Source: Odontocerum albicorne (lineage: Eukaryota > Arthropoda > Insecta > Trichoptera > Odontoceridae). Taken from it: a stretch of 64,000 bases of DNA. Location: the NCBI GenBank assembly GCA_949825065.1, contig OX463838.1:7046251-7110250 (forward strand). Reading direction: 5' to 3'. The notes under the pieces are model-generated. The model was not told the origin of the DNA and did no database searches. It saw only the letters and a list, made by a program, of their open reading frames with translations. This document shows, piece by piece, positions 11,943-22,830 of this stretch (the stretch's first letter is position 1; every line of letters begins with the position of its first letter). The position numbers were made by a program, and so were the translations under genes.

Positions 11943-12258
11943 ATTTTAAACTTGTAAAAGTAATAGCAAAACCAAATGAAATGAATATTTACCTTACCAG
12001 TGATTCAATTTAATGTTTATTGTTTATCGGCTTTCAATATCACAATATGTTCTGCCATATTATATTAAAAATGCTTTCGAAATAAACAAAGTCCGTAATT
12101 TTCTCCAGTGTTTCTTTTTTCAATGCTATTGCGCATACACCATTCTACTTTCTCAATTTTCAATATTCATTGTACAATGTATTCCTAACAAGGTTTTATT
12201 ATTTTTTATTACTTCCAAATAGTAATACTTAATTATTGGGATACAGGATTTTAAATTC

Positions 12259-12829
12259 GTTGAGGTTCGTCATCCTTATTACTCAATCATCATATTGAGG
12301 TTCGTCATTCTTATTACTCAATCGGCATATTGAGGTTCGTCATCCTTATTACTCAATCAGCATATTGAGGTTCGTCATCCTTATTGCTCAATCAGTGTAT
12401 TGAGGTTCGTCATCCTTATTACTCAATCAGCATATTGAGGTTCGTCATTCTTATTACTCAATCGGCATATTGAGGTTCGTCATCCTTATTACTCAATCAG
12501 CATATTGAGGTTCGTCATTCTTATTACTCAATCGGCATATTGAGGTTCGTCATCCTTATTACTCAATCAGCATATTGAGGTTCGTCATCCTTATTGCTCA
12601 ATCAGTGTATTGAGATTCGTCATCCTTATTAATCAATCAGCATATTGAGGTTCGTCATTCTTATTACTCAATCAGCATATTGAGGTTCGTCATCCTTATT
12701 ACTCAATCAGCATATTGAGGTTCGTCATCCTTATTACTCAATCAGCATATTGAGGTTCGTCATCCTTATTACTCAATCAGTGTATTGAGGTTCGTCATCC
12801 TTATTACTCAATCAGCATATTGAGGTTCG
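12259..12829. repeat. 35-bp minisatellite, about 16 copies
   Basis: The unit contains TATTGAGGTTCGTCATCCTT followed by ATTACTCAATCAGCA. Variants (CATTC, TCGGCA, ATTGCTC, AGTGTA) recur in blocks of two or more units, so groups of repeats were copied together. Confidence 0.95.
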
Positions 12830-13859
12830 TTTACACAAATTTCTCAGGAATAAAAATAATTAGAAAAAAAAATATCGTCCTTTAAATTTACACTTTGTTT
12901 TTGGCTGCAAGATTTTCAAAACTTCTGTAGAAAAAATAACGTTTCATATAAATGTTTGTCAAATATCATTTCAGTTAAAATTTAAATTACTTAAAACGGA
13001 AATGACCATGTAAATAGTATCTTGTTTTTTAATAATATTTCAGCCCTTTATTTAACAGCCAGTTACAAAAAGGAAATGGTAATTTACTGATTAAATAAAG
13101 CGATGAAGAATAATAACATGCTGCTACGGGACTTAATATGAACACGATTTAAAAATTAAATGACACTTTTAGCAAAAGGTTTGCACTTGTTACTTATATA
13201 TTGGGTGTATATCCAGTTTCAAGTTAACACGGATAAAAATTAATTGACAAGGTTCTTGCAAGAGGTCATATTTTGTAAGTTAATTATAGGGTAAGTACAC
13301 ATAAATAAATGTATGAGAATAAAAAAATTATAATCCATTTTTTAACTTTACGATTCTACATGATGAACTGAAAGCTAATTATTAAATAAATTGTAAGTAT
13401 AACCAAGATTAGTTGTCACAACTATTATGCATAAGAAAAATATTTGACAGATAAATTAATATTTAAATCGAAGTATCTTTCAGCGAGTTTCACAGCCTTT
13501 GGTCTTGCTGAAATGTATTAAAAAGATGTATGTATATTATTTATGAGTTTGAAGATACGAACTGCTCTTTTAAAACATATTAATCTTTACCTACAAAATG
13601 AATCAATAAAAAAACAATTTGATCATAATAACACAAAAAGAAACAAATAAAGAATTGATTTATAAACGTACAGTTCACATTGCAAATTATTTCATTTACG
13701 ACCATCACAAACCTCACAGTAGTAAAATTTTAATTTCCTAATAATTATCAAATACATTTGCTTCAAATTCGTTTCAATTTTTAAAATCGTTCAATACACA
13801 AAATTTATTAAAAAAAAAAAAACCATTTTAATTATTTCCCGTACAATCCAAAAGCTGTC
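12830..13859. other. A+T-rich intergenic DNA, nothing recognised
   Basis: No gene, RNA or repeat unit recognised. Confidence 0.55.
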
Positions 13860-14290
13860 TCTCACTAAGCCGGTGTTAATACAGTTTGCTGCCGCCATTC
13901 AAATCTATGAGCTGCGATAAGGCCAACAAAATAAAATAAAAACATACAGCCACGACTCGTCATTTACATGATTTGCGGGTTCTCATCGCCGCGCATGGAA
14001 TAATCTTGTATAAACTGAAAAAGAGACGTTTAGCATACGCAAACCGGATAAGGAAATGTGGCGCAAACACTTGTTCGAATGCGCATGCGCAGTATGTTCT
14101 TCAATACGCCAAAGATTCAGTCAGTATACGGAGTTCCGCCCACCGGTGCGGGCGCGCGAAATTTCCTCGAACTTTTCGCATGATATCGAACTTGCTAAAA
14201 AAGCTCCTTGTCATACAAATTCAAAAAGCACTCTTTTCATGAATACCACTGTAGTTAACTTAAAACGCGTCGGTTAAATTGTTTAACTGC
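13860..14290. promoter_or_regulatory. G+C-rich island with NRF-1-type palindrome
   Basis: This block is clearly richer in G+C and CpG than the surrounding DNA. It contains TGCGCATGCGCA at 14080-14091, a perfect match to the palindromic NRF-1 (insect Erect wing) binding consensus. A CpG-dense stretch (GGTGCGGGCGCGCGAAATTT) follows at 14146. Such islands in A+T-rich genomes often mark promoters of housekeeping genes, but I see no recognisable exon here; an open frame at 13973-14242 has no known similarity. It could instead be part of a dispersed element like those at 19205 and 55860. Confidence 0.3.
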
Positions 14291-15709
14291 GAGGATAGTG
14301 CTAGAACCATTGTGATTAAATATTTTATACAAGCGTTGTAATTAAATATTCTTCAGTATATTGTAAGGTGTTTGAATTGTAGTGATATCAACATTTGTAT
14401 ATCTATATTCCAATGACTAACATTGCAATAAAACAGGATTTTTCAAACATCACTTTTAAAATTAAAATAAATATGACATTTTACAATACATTTTTTTTAT
14501 TAAATAAATGTATTTTTAGATCAACAAGTAAAATTCTCTTGACATAAAATATTTCAAAAATAATAGCGGAATTTGTTTGTATTAAAATTCGTAAGATAAA
14601 ATTATCTTAAAATTCAAAGTGTTATAACGTTTGGTACAGTTTCGTAAGTTGTTTTACTATTCAAACGTCAAAGGCAATCGAAAGAAGTTCACGTCAATCA
14701 AACTTTGCTTTTCTTAAGTAAAGAAAAATTGTGCTTCTGGGATTCAAACAGTTTTTTATAAAGGTTTGCCGTATTGCGGCCTCGGGGAATAAATAGGTTA
14801 TTTTACGTGTTGAATAAATAATTAAAAAATTAAGAGTGACGTACTCGTAAAAAAGAAATGGAAGAAAATTATAGAACATCCTATACGTTGACTTAAAAAA
14901 ATACCTTTGAGGAAACTTTGAAAACGCTGATCACAAGGTGTTTATAAAAGGAATTAACCTTTAATAAAAGCACTTTTAACACCGGATTCCTCATTAAAAG
15001 TTGGTAAGCTATTCTCTTCGTATTTTTACAATATAAAGACTTTTAACATTATAAATTTCGTTCAAAACATGTATTCTTATTGTATTGAATTAAATTTTGA
15101 ACTTTATTTTTCTTTGCACTATTATTTATTTAATGTAGTTTGAATCACCTTTAAAAAAAAGACTTTAATTTTATATTAGGAAAAATATTTACGACATCCA
15201 TTACTTTGTTATTAAAACACCTTTCCTACAATAAATTCTTCAAATATATTTTGGTTTGTAGGAAACATATATGTGGTTAGTAGGAAAAGTTTACCACATT
15301 GCAATATAGTCGCCAGATTATACAGTACAATACAATAAAATGTTCTGATATGTTTTTTTTTTTCTAATTGCATCCATTTTTAAACTGTTTTGTTAAAATG
15401 TATCATTTTAAGATTAATCCCAAACTGAATAAGAAATAAAAATTTGTGTTATTATTTTATTAAAATGACGACTTCAAAGGTTTTCTCCACCTTATAATTT
15501 GATTCTCAGTTAAATGCTCCTTCTTTTATGTATTTTACCTTCGATGAATTTTCCTTTTGATTTAACTCAAGGGCCGAAATTTTGCCAGTAAAATCTCGAT
15601 AAACTCTAGAGAGTTGAGGCCCTTTTCTTGACTTTGGGGTCCTCATATCTTTAGCGTGCTCAATATAGAAATGCTGATTCTAAAAAAATATAACTTGAGA
15701 AGAGCTTTG
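14291..15709. other. A+T-rich intergenic DNA, nothing recognised
   Basis: No supported gene or repeat. AATAAA occurs at about 14427 downstream of the G+C-rich island but no transcript unit can be shown. Confidence 0.5.
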
Positions 15710-16111
15710 CAGCCAAAAGTAGCCTCTAAGAGATTAGTCATTAAAAGTTAACATTTGATTAATATATTCAGTAGTAATGGCCTTCTATAGCGAATACCTT
15801 CAATTTTTACCATTACGGATTTTTTAAATCCTATTTGACATAAACCCGATCGCTTATTGTATCGTCGTCATATACTGAACATATTTATTTTGTTTCTGTT
15901 GCATTTTTAACAGCCAAAAGTAGCTACTAAGAGATAAGTCATTAAAAGTAAACATTCGATTAATATATTCAGTGGTAATGGCCTTCTATAGCGAATACCT
16001 TCGAGTATTACCATTACGGATTTTTAAAATCCTATTGGACATAAACCCGATCACTCATTGTATCGTCGTCATATACTGTACATATTTATTTTGTTTCTGT
16101 TGCATTTTTAA
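15710..16111. repeat. Tandem duplication of 201 bp
   Basis: Sequence starting CAGCCAAAAGTAGC at 15710 is repeated from 15911 and runs to about 16111. The copies share TTCAGTRGTAATGGCCTTCT and ATTGTATCGTCGTCATATAC with scattered substitutions, so the duplication is not very recent. No coding content was recognised. Confidence 0.92.
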
Positions 16112-16655
16112 CTTTGCGGTAATAAAGAGTATTAAACACAAAAAAAAACAACTCATTATGTTACCATGTTTAAAAAAAACATCAACTTATCGCTCAAACA
16201 ATGTTAGTTAATCAAGTAATCTATTAATTTCTAAAAAAAAAAACATTCAACACGTTTTAATGCAGTTAGCAACGAAACATGTGTCCTTATGATATCTATC
16301 CGATGGTACTTTCCAGACATCTAAGTATCATGGCGTTAAATTTCAAGAGGTAATAAATAGTTTTTTTTTCATTAAAAATACACATACATACGGAATGTTA
16401 ATGTTTCTTTTTTCATTCCCTTAGTACTCTTTTGTACAATATATTTGAACTGATGATTTGGCCTAAATACAAATTGTGACCAAGACACAACATTGTCTGC
16501 AACCCCCTTTATAAAGCTTTTGGACTAAGAATTACTGAAATCAATGTTTTAAACTCACAATTCATCACTTTACATGTTAATAATACTACATAATACGTAA
16601 AGAACCAACAAAACTCACACACGTCTTTCACGTATGAATATTGTTCACAAATAAA

Positions 16656-17190
16656 CTATTTTACTAGACGGAGATACCCTTTTACTAGACGGGGATATCT
16701 TTTTACTAGACGGGGATACCCTTTTTTTTAATTATTCCGGGATAGGCAGAGAAGAAAATTCCATGCACATCTCATCACACACCATTTTCTGTTTCCCATA
16801 CCTTTCTCTGTGTTAAATTTTCTCCAACTATTTTTATCATTCATTACAGACATTTATTTGTTTTCTAAGAATTGAACAATTTATTTTATCTTAATCAAAC
16901 AATCTCAAGATTCCATTATTGTTGAACATTCGTATCTAATAATCTTTTCACTAGACGGGGATACCCTTTTTTTAATTATTCCGGGATAGGCAGAGAAGAA
17001 AATTCCATGCACATCTCATCACACACCATTTTCTGTTTCCCATACCTTTCTCTGTGTTAAATTTTCTCCAACTATTTTTATCATTCATTACAGACATTTA
17101 TTTGTTGTCTAAGAATTGAACAACTTATTTTATCTTAATCAAACAATCTCAAGATTCCATTATTGTTGAACATTCGTATCTAATAATTGT
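16656..17190. repeat. Duplicated 244-bp block with short leader repeats
   Basis: TTTACTAGACGGGGATA-type leaders occur three times at 16660-16720 and again at 16946. The block beginning ATTATTCCGGGATAGGCAGA at 16731 is repeated from 16975 with very few differences. The high identity suggests a recent duplication. It lies directly next to a reverse-strand LINE fragment and may be its continuation, but I could not show coding similarity. Confidence 0.9.
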
Positions 17191-17231
17191 AATAATACAA
17201 TTGTCTTGAAAATATAAGCTTCGTCAACAAC

Positions 17232-17690
17232 ATTACGCTCTATTGCGGAAGGTAAAGAGAACAGATCCCTATTTAATTCCATTCCGTTACACATTTTTTG
17301 CTTCTGTCACGTCCATACATGTTGTCATGTACACTATCCAATTATTAAAGCTTTTCACTATTTCGTCTTTCAGAATTGTATCCATTAACTCATGCAATCT
17401 TGTACCCTTCACACACCTAGACTTCTTTTAAATATCTTTTTTGGAGATCTCTCATCATTGATTTTTCTACGTGGTTGAACCATGTTCATGCTTCTACCTT
17501 CATATTATTTTGATCCACATATTTTTCTAATATTTTCATTCCCTCTTTAACCATATTATTATTCCATACATCCTACGCAACGCTCTCATTTCTTACGCAT
17601 TTGTCATTATTTTACCACTTTTTTGCCATGTCCTAATTTCGCTTACATATCCTAATGATGGGGTTAATATTTCACTATGAGCAAATAAAT
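17232..17690 (-). pseudogene. LINE ORF2 C-terminal fragment
   Basis: Minus-strand translation shows a decayed series typical of one insect LINE tail: SEIRTWQK…, EMRALRRMYG (around 17580-17600), TWFNHVEKSMMRDLQKR (around 17440-17480) and a CMDVTEAKNV-like block near 17330. Several stops and frame changes are present. The order matches the WFGHVER…RGRPRK…C(M)NVNEA region of better copies at 21530-21900 and 32045-32245. It is a dead fragment. Confidence 0.65.
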
Positions 17691-18524
17691 GTATTAATGT
17701 AACACATTTTTTCGTAGTATGAGATATATTTAATTGAAAAATAAGATGTTCATAGAAATATTTCAAATATGATAACTAATATTTCAATCATATAAAAAAG
17801 AAAAATAACAGTGAATAAATAATTTAGTAACGTCAACCAAATCATTTTTACAAATCGACAGTCTGAAACAGTCTTCTGTGATATTTTTTACATATTTAGT
17901 TTCAAACGCTTAAAACAGACCATTATTTATTCAATATTCCGTGTCATCATATTTATTAAAATATAAATAACAAACGATGAATTAAAACATTTAACTTAAT
18001 GTAAATACAAATTAAATCTATTTATTCTGATTGTTTTGTGTTTCCTCCAAACACAAGTATAATTCACAATACGTAAAAGTTAATAATATGAAAGGAGAAA
18101 TAACGTAAAATATTACGACTTTGTACACAAAAGCCTCTTTTATGTCTACAGGATAAATAAAGGGAAGCTCAATTCAATATGATATTGCAATATTAAAGTT
18201 TTCATAATACAAAGCTGAAATAATTAAAATCTTAAAACAATATGTCATGTGGGGTAATATCACGGAAATCATTTCACAGGAAATACAATTTGATCAATTT
18301 TCGAAGAAATTGTGTTTTGTATTAAATATATTGATTTAAAATTTGACAAACTTAAGGGGCTAGAATAATAATTGACTAAATTTCAACGATATTTTTCCTT
18401 TACTGCAGTGTCCTTATATATTGATCAAAAAGAGTACAGTCTCGATTTCTTCGGTTTAATAACTATTGTATATAGGAAGACAATTTATGTCATAATACAA
18501 AAAAATTATAAGGGATAATTGTTA
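17691..18524. other. A+T-rich intergenic DNA, nothing recognised
   Basis: No gene or repeat recognised. Confidence 0.55.
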
Positions 18525-19000
18525 TTAAAGTTGATGGTTTGAGTAAGATTAAAAAAAGCACTAAGAAATGGTTTGGGCACGTGAAAAAATGAACAAAGAA
18601 AGAGTAAAAAAACATGGTTTGGGCACGTGAAACGAAGGAACAAAGAAAGACTAAAAAACATGGTTTGGGCACATGGAACGAATGAACAAAGAAAGGCTAA
18701 AAATACATGGTTTGGGCACGTGAAACGAAGGAACAAAGAAAGACTAAAAACATGGTTTGGGCACATGGAACGAATGAACAAAGAAAGGCTAAAAATACAT
18801 GGTTTGGGCACGTGAAACGAATGAACAATGAAAAACTAAAAACATGTTTGGGCATGTGAAACGAATAAACAAAGAAAGACTAAAAAAACATGGTTTGGGC
18901 ACGTGAAACGAATGACTAAAAAGGTGTATAAATCTAAAGAACGAAAAATGTGTATTGAATAGGAAAATCTGGTGAACTGATCGTGATGAGGTGTATGTAT
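18525..19000 (+). mobile_element. LINE ORF2 C-terminal fragment with internal 45-47 bp tandem array
   Basis: TGGTTTGGGCA starts at 18569, 18615, 18661, 18708, 18753, 18800, (TGTTTGGGCA) 18845 and 18891: eight units of 45-47 bp. Each unit encodes WFGHVKRMNKERLKK or a variant, a conserved motif of this LINE's ORF2 tail. Upstream the frame reads LSKIKKSTKK and downstream MTKKVYKSKERKMCI, the normal neighbours of that motif in LINEs. A LINE fragment has therefore had one coding segment expanded in place. Units of 46 shift the frame, so no continuous protein results. Confidence 0.8.
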
Positions 19001-19204
19001 TCAATGACTTCTGAAAAAAACGATTCCAAGGAAAAATAAGTATGCTTATTGAATACATTTGACGTTGTTGATTTTTTTTTTACTCAGGAAAAACATCACG
19101 ATCTGTCATTTTACAAAATGTGTTCTTAAATCATCTGATGTTGATACTTTAGGAGCTATGTCCTTAAGGGAGAGATGATGATGATTTGTTGATAAATAAA
19201 ACTC

Positions 19205-19515
19205 GTTTTAGATCGCAATGCGGAAAGAGAGAGTGATTTATTTGGTAGACGTAGGTATTTATATCATTCTTGAATGTGTGCGGGAATGCGCTCGCGATAT
19301 GCCGCCGTCTCGTTTCTGCATTCGCAAAACGATTAATGTTGTATGTAGGTATCGTTCAAATACGGAACTGGCGCGACAGATGTGGTGCCTTCTCGCTCTA
19401 GCATGGAATGCGCTCCACGCCCGGCGTGCGGACTTTGCACTTGTTTGTTTTGAATTGTCAAGGAATGCAAAGATCGGATCGCCGGTCATTGACCGAGTGT
19501 GCGACCGCCACAATA
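19205..19515 (+). repeat. G+C-rich dispersed repeat, family Y copy 1
   Basis: This block is unusually G+C- and CpG-rich for the window. It shares ordered blocks with 55860-56230: AATGCGG.AAG.GAGAGTGA, GTAGGTAT.TATA, GAATGCG..CGCG, GTGGAATGCG and TCGGTC.TTGACC. It is open in one plus frame (19218-19535, 105 codons) and one minus frame, but the product has no recognisable domain. Copy 2 has diverged and its open frame is shorter, so protein coding is doubtful. A non-autonomous element or LTR is as likely. Confidence 0.45.
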
Positions 19516-19639
19516 CAATTACAGACCTTACTTAAAAAAGACCTGGCTACATCGATCTGAACGTCTTTCCTTCGAATAATATGTTTAAAATATTATGATT
19601 CTCTCGTTGTAATACATCAAAGCATGATTTATTCAAATG

Positions 19640-20195
19640 TTGCAGAAGTCAACTGAAACATGATATTAGGTTGGCATATGCTGTCTGCATACATGCGATT
19701 GAATCAAATTTATTGAGGGACTAAAAATTGCTTTCAGAGTTACGTTTAAACCTTACTTAATGATTCCCGGTTTTAACTATAATTCAATGGGACAGAAAAC
19801 AATATAAAAGTTTAGACATTCCAACTACTTTTGCTCACTATCTATGGTTTCTTCAGTCTATGGAAAAACTCAGATTTGTTAAAACGTTTGGCATAACTGC
19901 TCTTCTCATATTGTACATAAAAATTATGTTAAAAGTCTCTTTAGCAGTATGAAGAAAACTAAGGTGGTTGGACTCGATGGTATACCCACACTCTTCATAA
20001 AATAATATGGTGAAACTGTGTCAATAACCTTGCCTACATTATCAGTTTGATTTTGGTATTCTCCCGACTGAATGAAAAATTATTTAAATCATGCGCATTA
20101 ATTTAAATGGACCTCAGAATGATATTACAAACTAAAAGCTCATTAGCATACTGTTTTCTGTAGTCAAATTGCTTGAGACCTTGTCGATCATGTGT
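19640..20195 (+). pseudogene. Degraded Jockey-like LINE reverse transcriptase, N-terminal part
   Basis: Frame fragments read KKTKVVGLDGIPTLFIK, then YGETVSITLP, FGILPTE and ILFSVVKLLETL. These correspond in order to the conserved start of Jockey-type RT domains (K-x-VGPDGIP, then LP…SLS, then F P..WK, then YRPISIL…KLFE). Many stops and frameshifts are present, so this is an old copy. It is followed directly by a tRNA-like segment at 20206. Confidence 0.6.
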
Positions 20196-20205
20196 TGAGA
20201 TCATG

Positions 20206-20275
20206 ACCGCTAGTTAACGCACTGAAATGCGGGAGGTTGTCTGTTCAAACTCCGTGCAGTACTACTCCCGTCGAA
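20206..20275 (+). repeat. tRNA-like SINE fragment
   Basis: The sequence has an A-box-like GCTAGTTAACGCACTG and a B-box-like GTCTGTTCAAACTCC at tRNA spacing (about 35 bases). It does not fold cleanly as a tRNA acceptor stem, so it is more likely the head of a SINE than a tRNA gene. Confidence 0.45.
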
Positions 20276-20509
20276 TGACATAGACATTTGTTTCCGCCTA
20301 GTTTTTGGGGGTATAACGTTACCTATGACTTACGAAAACTGTCCTGGGTATTCTTTATCCTGTAAAGCATTTCAATAGTTTCCTGTAAGTGAAACGTAAT
20401 ACCTTGCCGTTCATGAGCCTACATCATAGAACAGTATAAAAATAATTTCGCAATTCACTGGGAGGTTTCATTGTGATGCTCTTTGAATACAGAAATGTTA
20501 AAGAGTGTA

Positions 20510-20573
20510 GTCGAGTGACAAGATTGTCATTGTCGAGTGACAATATTGTCATTGTCGAGTGACAACATTGTCA
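20510..20573. repeat. 22-bp tandem repeat, three copies, each palindromic
   Basis: GTCGAGTGACAA starts at 20510, 20532 and 20554. Each unit contains a TGACAAtATTGTCA-like dyad. A short match to the arm of the 26018-26175 foldback (AGTGGAATAAACAGTGTTTGA) follows at 20580. Confidence 0.85.
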
Positions 20574-20659
20574 CAAAAAAAGTGGAATAAACAGTGTTTG
20601 ATAAAACTAAGTACAATTGTTATTGTTTTATACTACATCTTCCGTCATGTAATATTATA

Positions 20660-21250
20660 TTAGATGTTAACATAAATTACGTCCACTTTTTTTCCAAATT
20701 TAAAAATGAGCACCAAAATTAAAACAAAATGGTAAAGGTTATACGTTATTCGAAAGAAAATTTTCTGCTCCACAAGATATTGTGTTTGTTTTTACGTTAC
20801 ATATATTATTTTATTTGATTACAAGCCTTCAAAATGGAATGTCAAATAAACGAAAGTGAGCATTTTCGATACATCCTTCTGTTCGCGTTCAATCGAGGGA
20901 ATAAAACTGACAAAGCTGCTCGTGATATTAGCAAAGTGTATGGTGAAGATGCTATGAATGAAAGAACCGCTCGTCAATAGTTTTTCCTTCAATAATGACG
21001 TCAAATTGCGGACATGGTTGGACGAATTCCTCAAGTCAAGATAGGGTGGTTTTTATCGCACTGCCATTGAAAAACTTGTAGAACGTTGACAAGCAGTTGT
21101 AAATAATAAAGGAGAATGCATTATTGAATAATTTGTTGTAAAATAATGAAGGAGAATACATTATTAACCAATTTATTGTATTTTTTTTGTTGTGTCCTCT
21201 TGTTCTCTTCATTTGAAAAAAAAACGAACACAACTTATGTTAACACCCAA
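20660..21250 (+). mobile_element. Internally deleted mariner, same family as the 9.5-kb foldback
   Basis: The 591-bp copy has left end TTAGATGTTAACATAAATTA and right end (reverse complement) TTGGGTGTTAACATAAG, flanked by TA (20658-20659, 21251-21252). The transposase begins with ATG at 20834 (MECQINESEHF) and is lost after ARQ*. Homology resumes at about 20993 with the C-terminus (LRTWLDEFLKS*GGFYRTAIEKLVER). All three catalytic aspartates are deleted. A roughly 40-bp block around GTTGTAAATAATRAAGGAGA is duplicated near the 3' end (about 21095-21170). Confidence 0.9.
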
Positions 21251-21529
21251 TACATCAGTTTTCAGCTATGATTATGCTTGCTTAGTGCCTAGTCATAACC
21301 GAGATTCATTCAAGAAGTTTTCTTTTAAAGCCTCGTGAAATTCATTTTTTTATCTAGACGAGTACTTTGGCAGTAGGTTTTGAATTTCATACTTGTGATT
21401 AGTATTAGAGCGCATTAGAAAAAATCACAACAATAAGATTTGACAGAGAATTTACAAATTGTTAAAAATAACGACTAACTCAAAAAAGGTTATTTTATTC
21501 ACATGCATACCAATACGGTATTTCCCTAT

Positions 21530-21900
21530 CTGGTTAGACCTAAAATATAGAGTGCCATACTCTCCTATCTCGGCACACAATATTTTCTATATCTATACAA
21601 CTTGTAAAATCTCTCTGACTTTTTTCGTTTTCTTCTTTCTTAATATAATGAAGGCCGAGGAAAGTATAGCTTGACCCAGTTATACTTTCCTCGGCCTTCC
21701 TCTCACACGCGTTTCACCCAAATGTGCATCATACACGTACACCTGCTTTGTTATTCTTTCTTCATGCACTCCTTCCGCAACCATCTAAATGTACTCTTCT
21801 TCGTCTTATTTAACACACCTATCTTAAGCTCAAATCCATCTCTTACTATTTCATTTCATATCTGTCACATTCGACATCAATATCTTCAAATATTTTTTTG
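21530..21900 (-). pseudogene. LINE ORF2 C-terminal fragment with a quasi-palindrome
   Basis: Minus translation gives EIVRDGFELKIGVLNKTKKS, then TFRWLRKECMKKE, ITKQVYVYDAHLGETRVRGRPRKV, and further left a CIDIENIVCRDRRVWHSI block. This order matches the C-terminal tail of the WFGHVER/RGRPRK LINE family. Between RGRPRKV and the last block sits a perfect 19-bp inverted repeat (21650-21668 and 21681-21699, loop 21669-21680) made from the element's own GRPRKV codons. No plus-strand gene is supported here. Confidence 0.7.
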
Positions 21901-22539
21901 ACTTTCAAACAGAAACTCACTTCTCAGTTTTTTTGACCACCACGTTTCCCTCTCAAACATCAAAGTTGGCAATACATCAACTATTAAACTTATAAAATCA
22001 ACTCCTTTATAATTCGTATGCAAAGGCTTGGAAACGAGTTTTGCAACAATTTAGATATTTTTTATATATTATAAGTATAGTATATATATAGTATTCGCCA
22101 GAATATCACAACAATATTTAGAAATAGCTACTAACTTTGTGCTCTCGTTTATTAATATAAATAACGTAATATAAACAAAACATTAAGGACAATACTTTGC
22201 CTCTGGAGTTAAGTAGCCCTGCATCAACATGTGGAAGGTTTCGATTCTGCAAAGCAACTTGCATCTCGTTCTACTAATGAGGCCATGTGTTTTCTATATC
22301 TCAATATCTATCCATAAAATTCCCACAAAATTCTCAAAAAATCCAATCTTTGTTCTATGTATGCGTTATTCCACTAAAAACAAATCTGAGTTCTTTACCT
22401 CTATAAAATAAGTCTTCGACAATTACGTAAGTCTGCTTAGTGAAGTTTGGTAATATTTTGTGGTAAACATACAAAACATATATTGAATTTAAATATACAT
22501 ATAATTATTAAATAATTTTAAAACAATGACGGTTATTTA

Positions 22540-22690
22540 TTATTACTACGGCTTTTTGTATCTTCATGTTAGTTTAAGATAAATTTGTATTATTTGTCAA
22601 TAATTGTAATAACTTTATAACCTGTCACATGTTCATTTGTATATAAAGACACTGTTGTGTCGTTAATTAAATAAATAAACAAATAAAATA
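22540..22690 (+). repeat. Possible LINE 3' tail
   Basis: The sequence ends in TAATTAAATAAATAAACAAATAAAAT, similar in style to the TAAA-type tails of the family J LINE copies at 11.9 and 34 kb. The body is too diverged to align by eye, so the assignment is weak. Confidence 0.25.
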
Positions 22691-22734
22691 CTTTCACACA
22701 TGAAGCTTTACAAATATTGAACAATCAAATTGAC

Positions 22735-22830
22735 ATAACGCATCCTTGCTTTACACCTTTCGACATATTAAACTATTCAGTCATGGTACCATTATCTCTA
22801 ATACATGCTCTTCTTTCAGTGTGTAATGAC
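22735..22830 (-). pseudogene. LINE reverse transcriptase core fragment
   Basis: Minus translation reads ACIRDNGTMTE*FNMSKGVKQGCVMSI. The GV.QGCVMS block is the conserved RT motif (GVRQGCVMSP in related elements), preceded by the usual RACVRVN..MTEWF segment. One stop replaces the expected tryptophan codon. Only about 30 codons survive. Confidence 0.65.

Noticed and set aside
12259..12829. Possible CRISPR-like array because of regular 35-bp spacing
   Set aside because: The units are contiguous with no unique spacers. It is a plain minisatellite in a eukaryotic genome.
13973..14242. 89-codon open frame in the G+C-rich island as a protein gene
   Set aside because: An overlapping frame of similar length is also open and neither shows a known domain. 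Open frames are expected by chance where G+C is higher.
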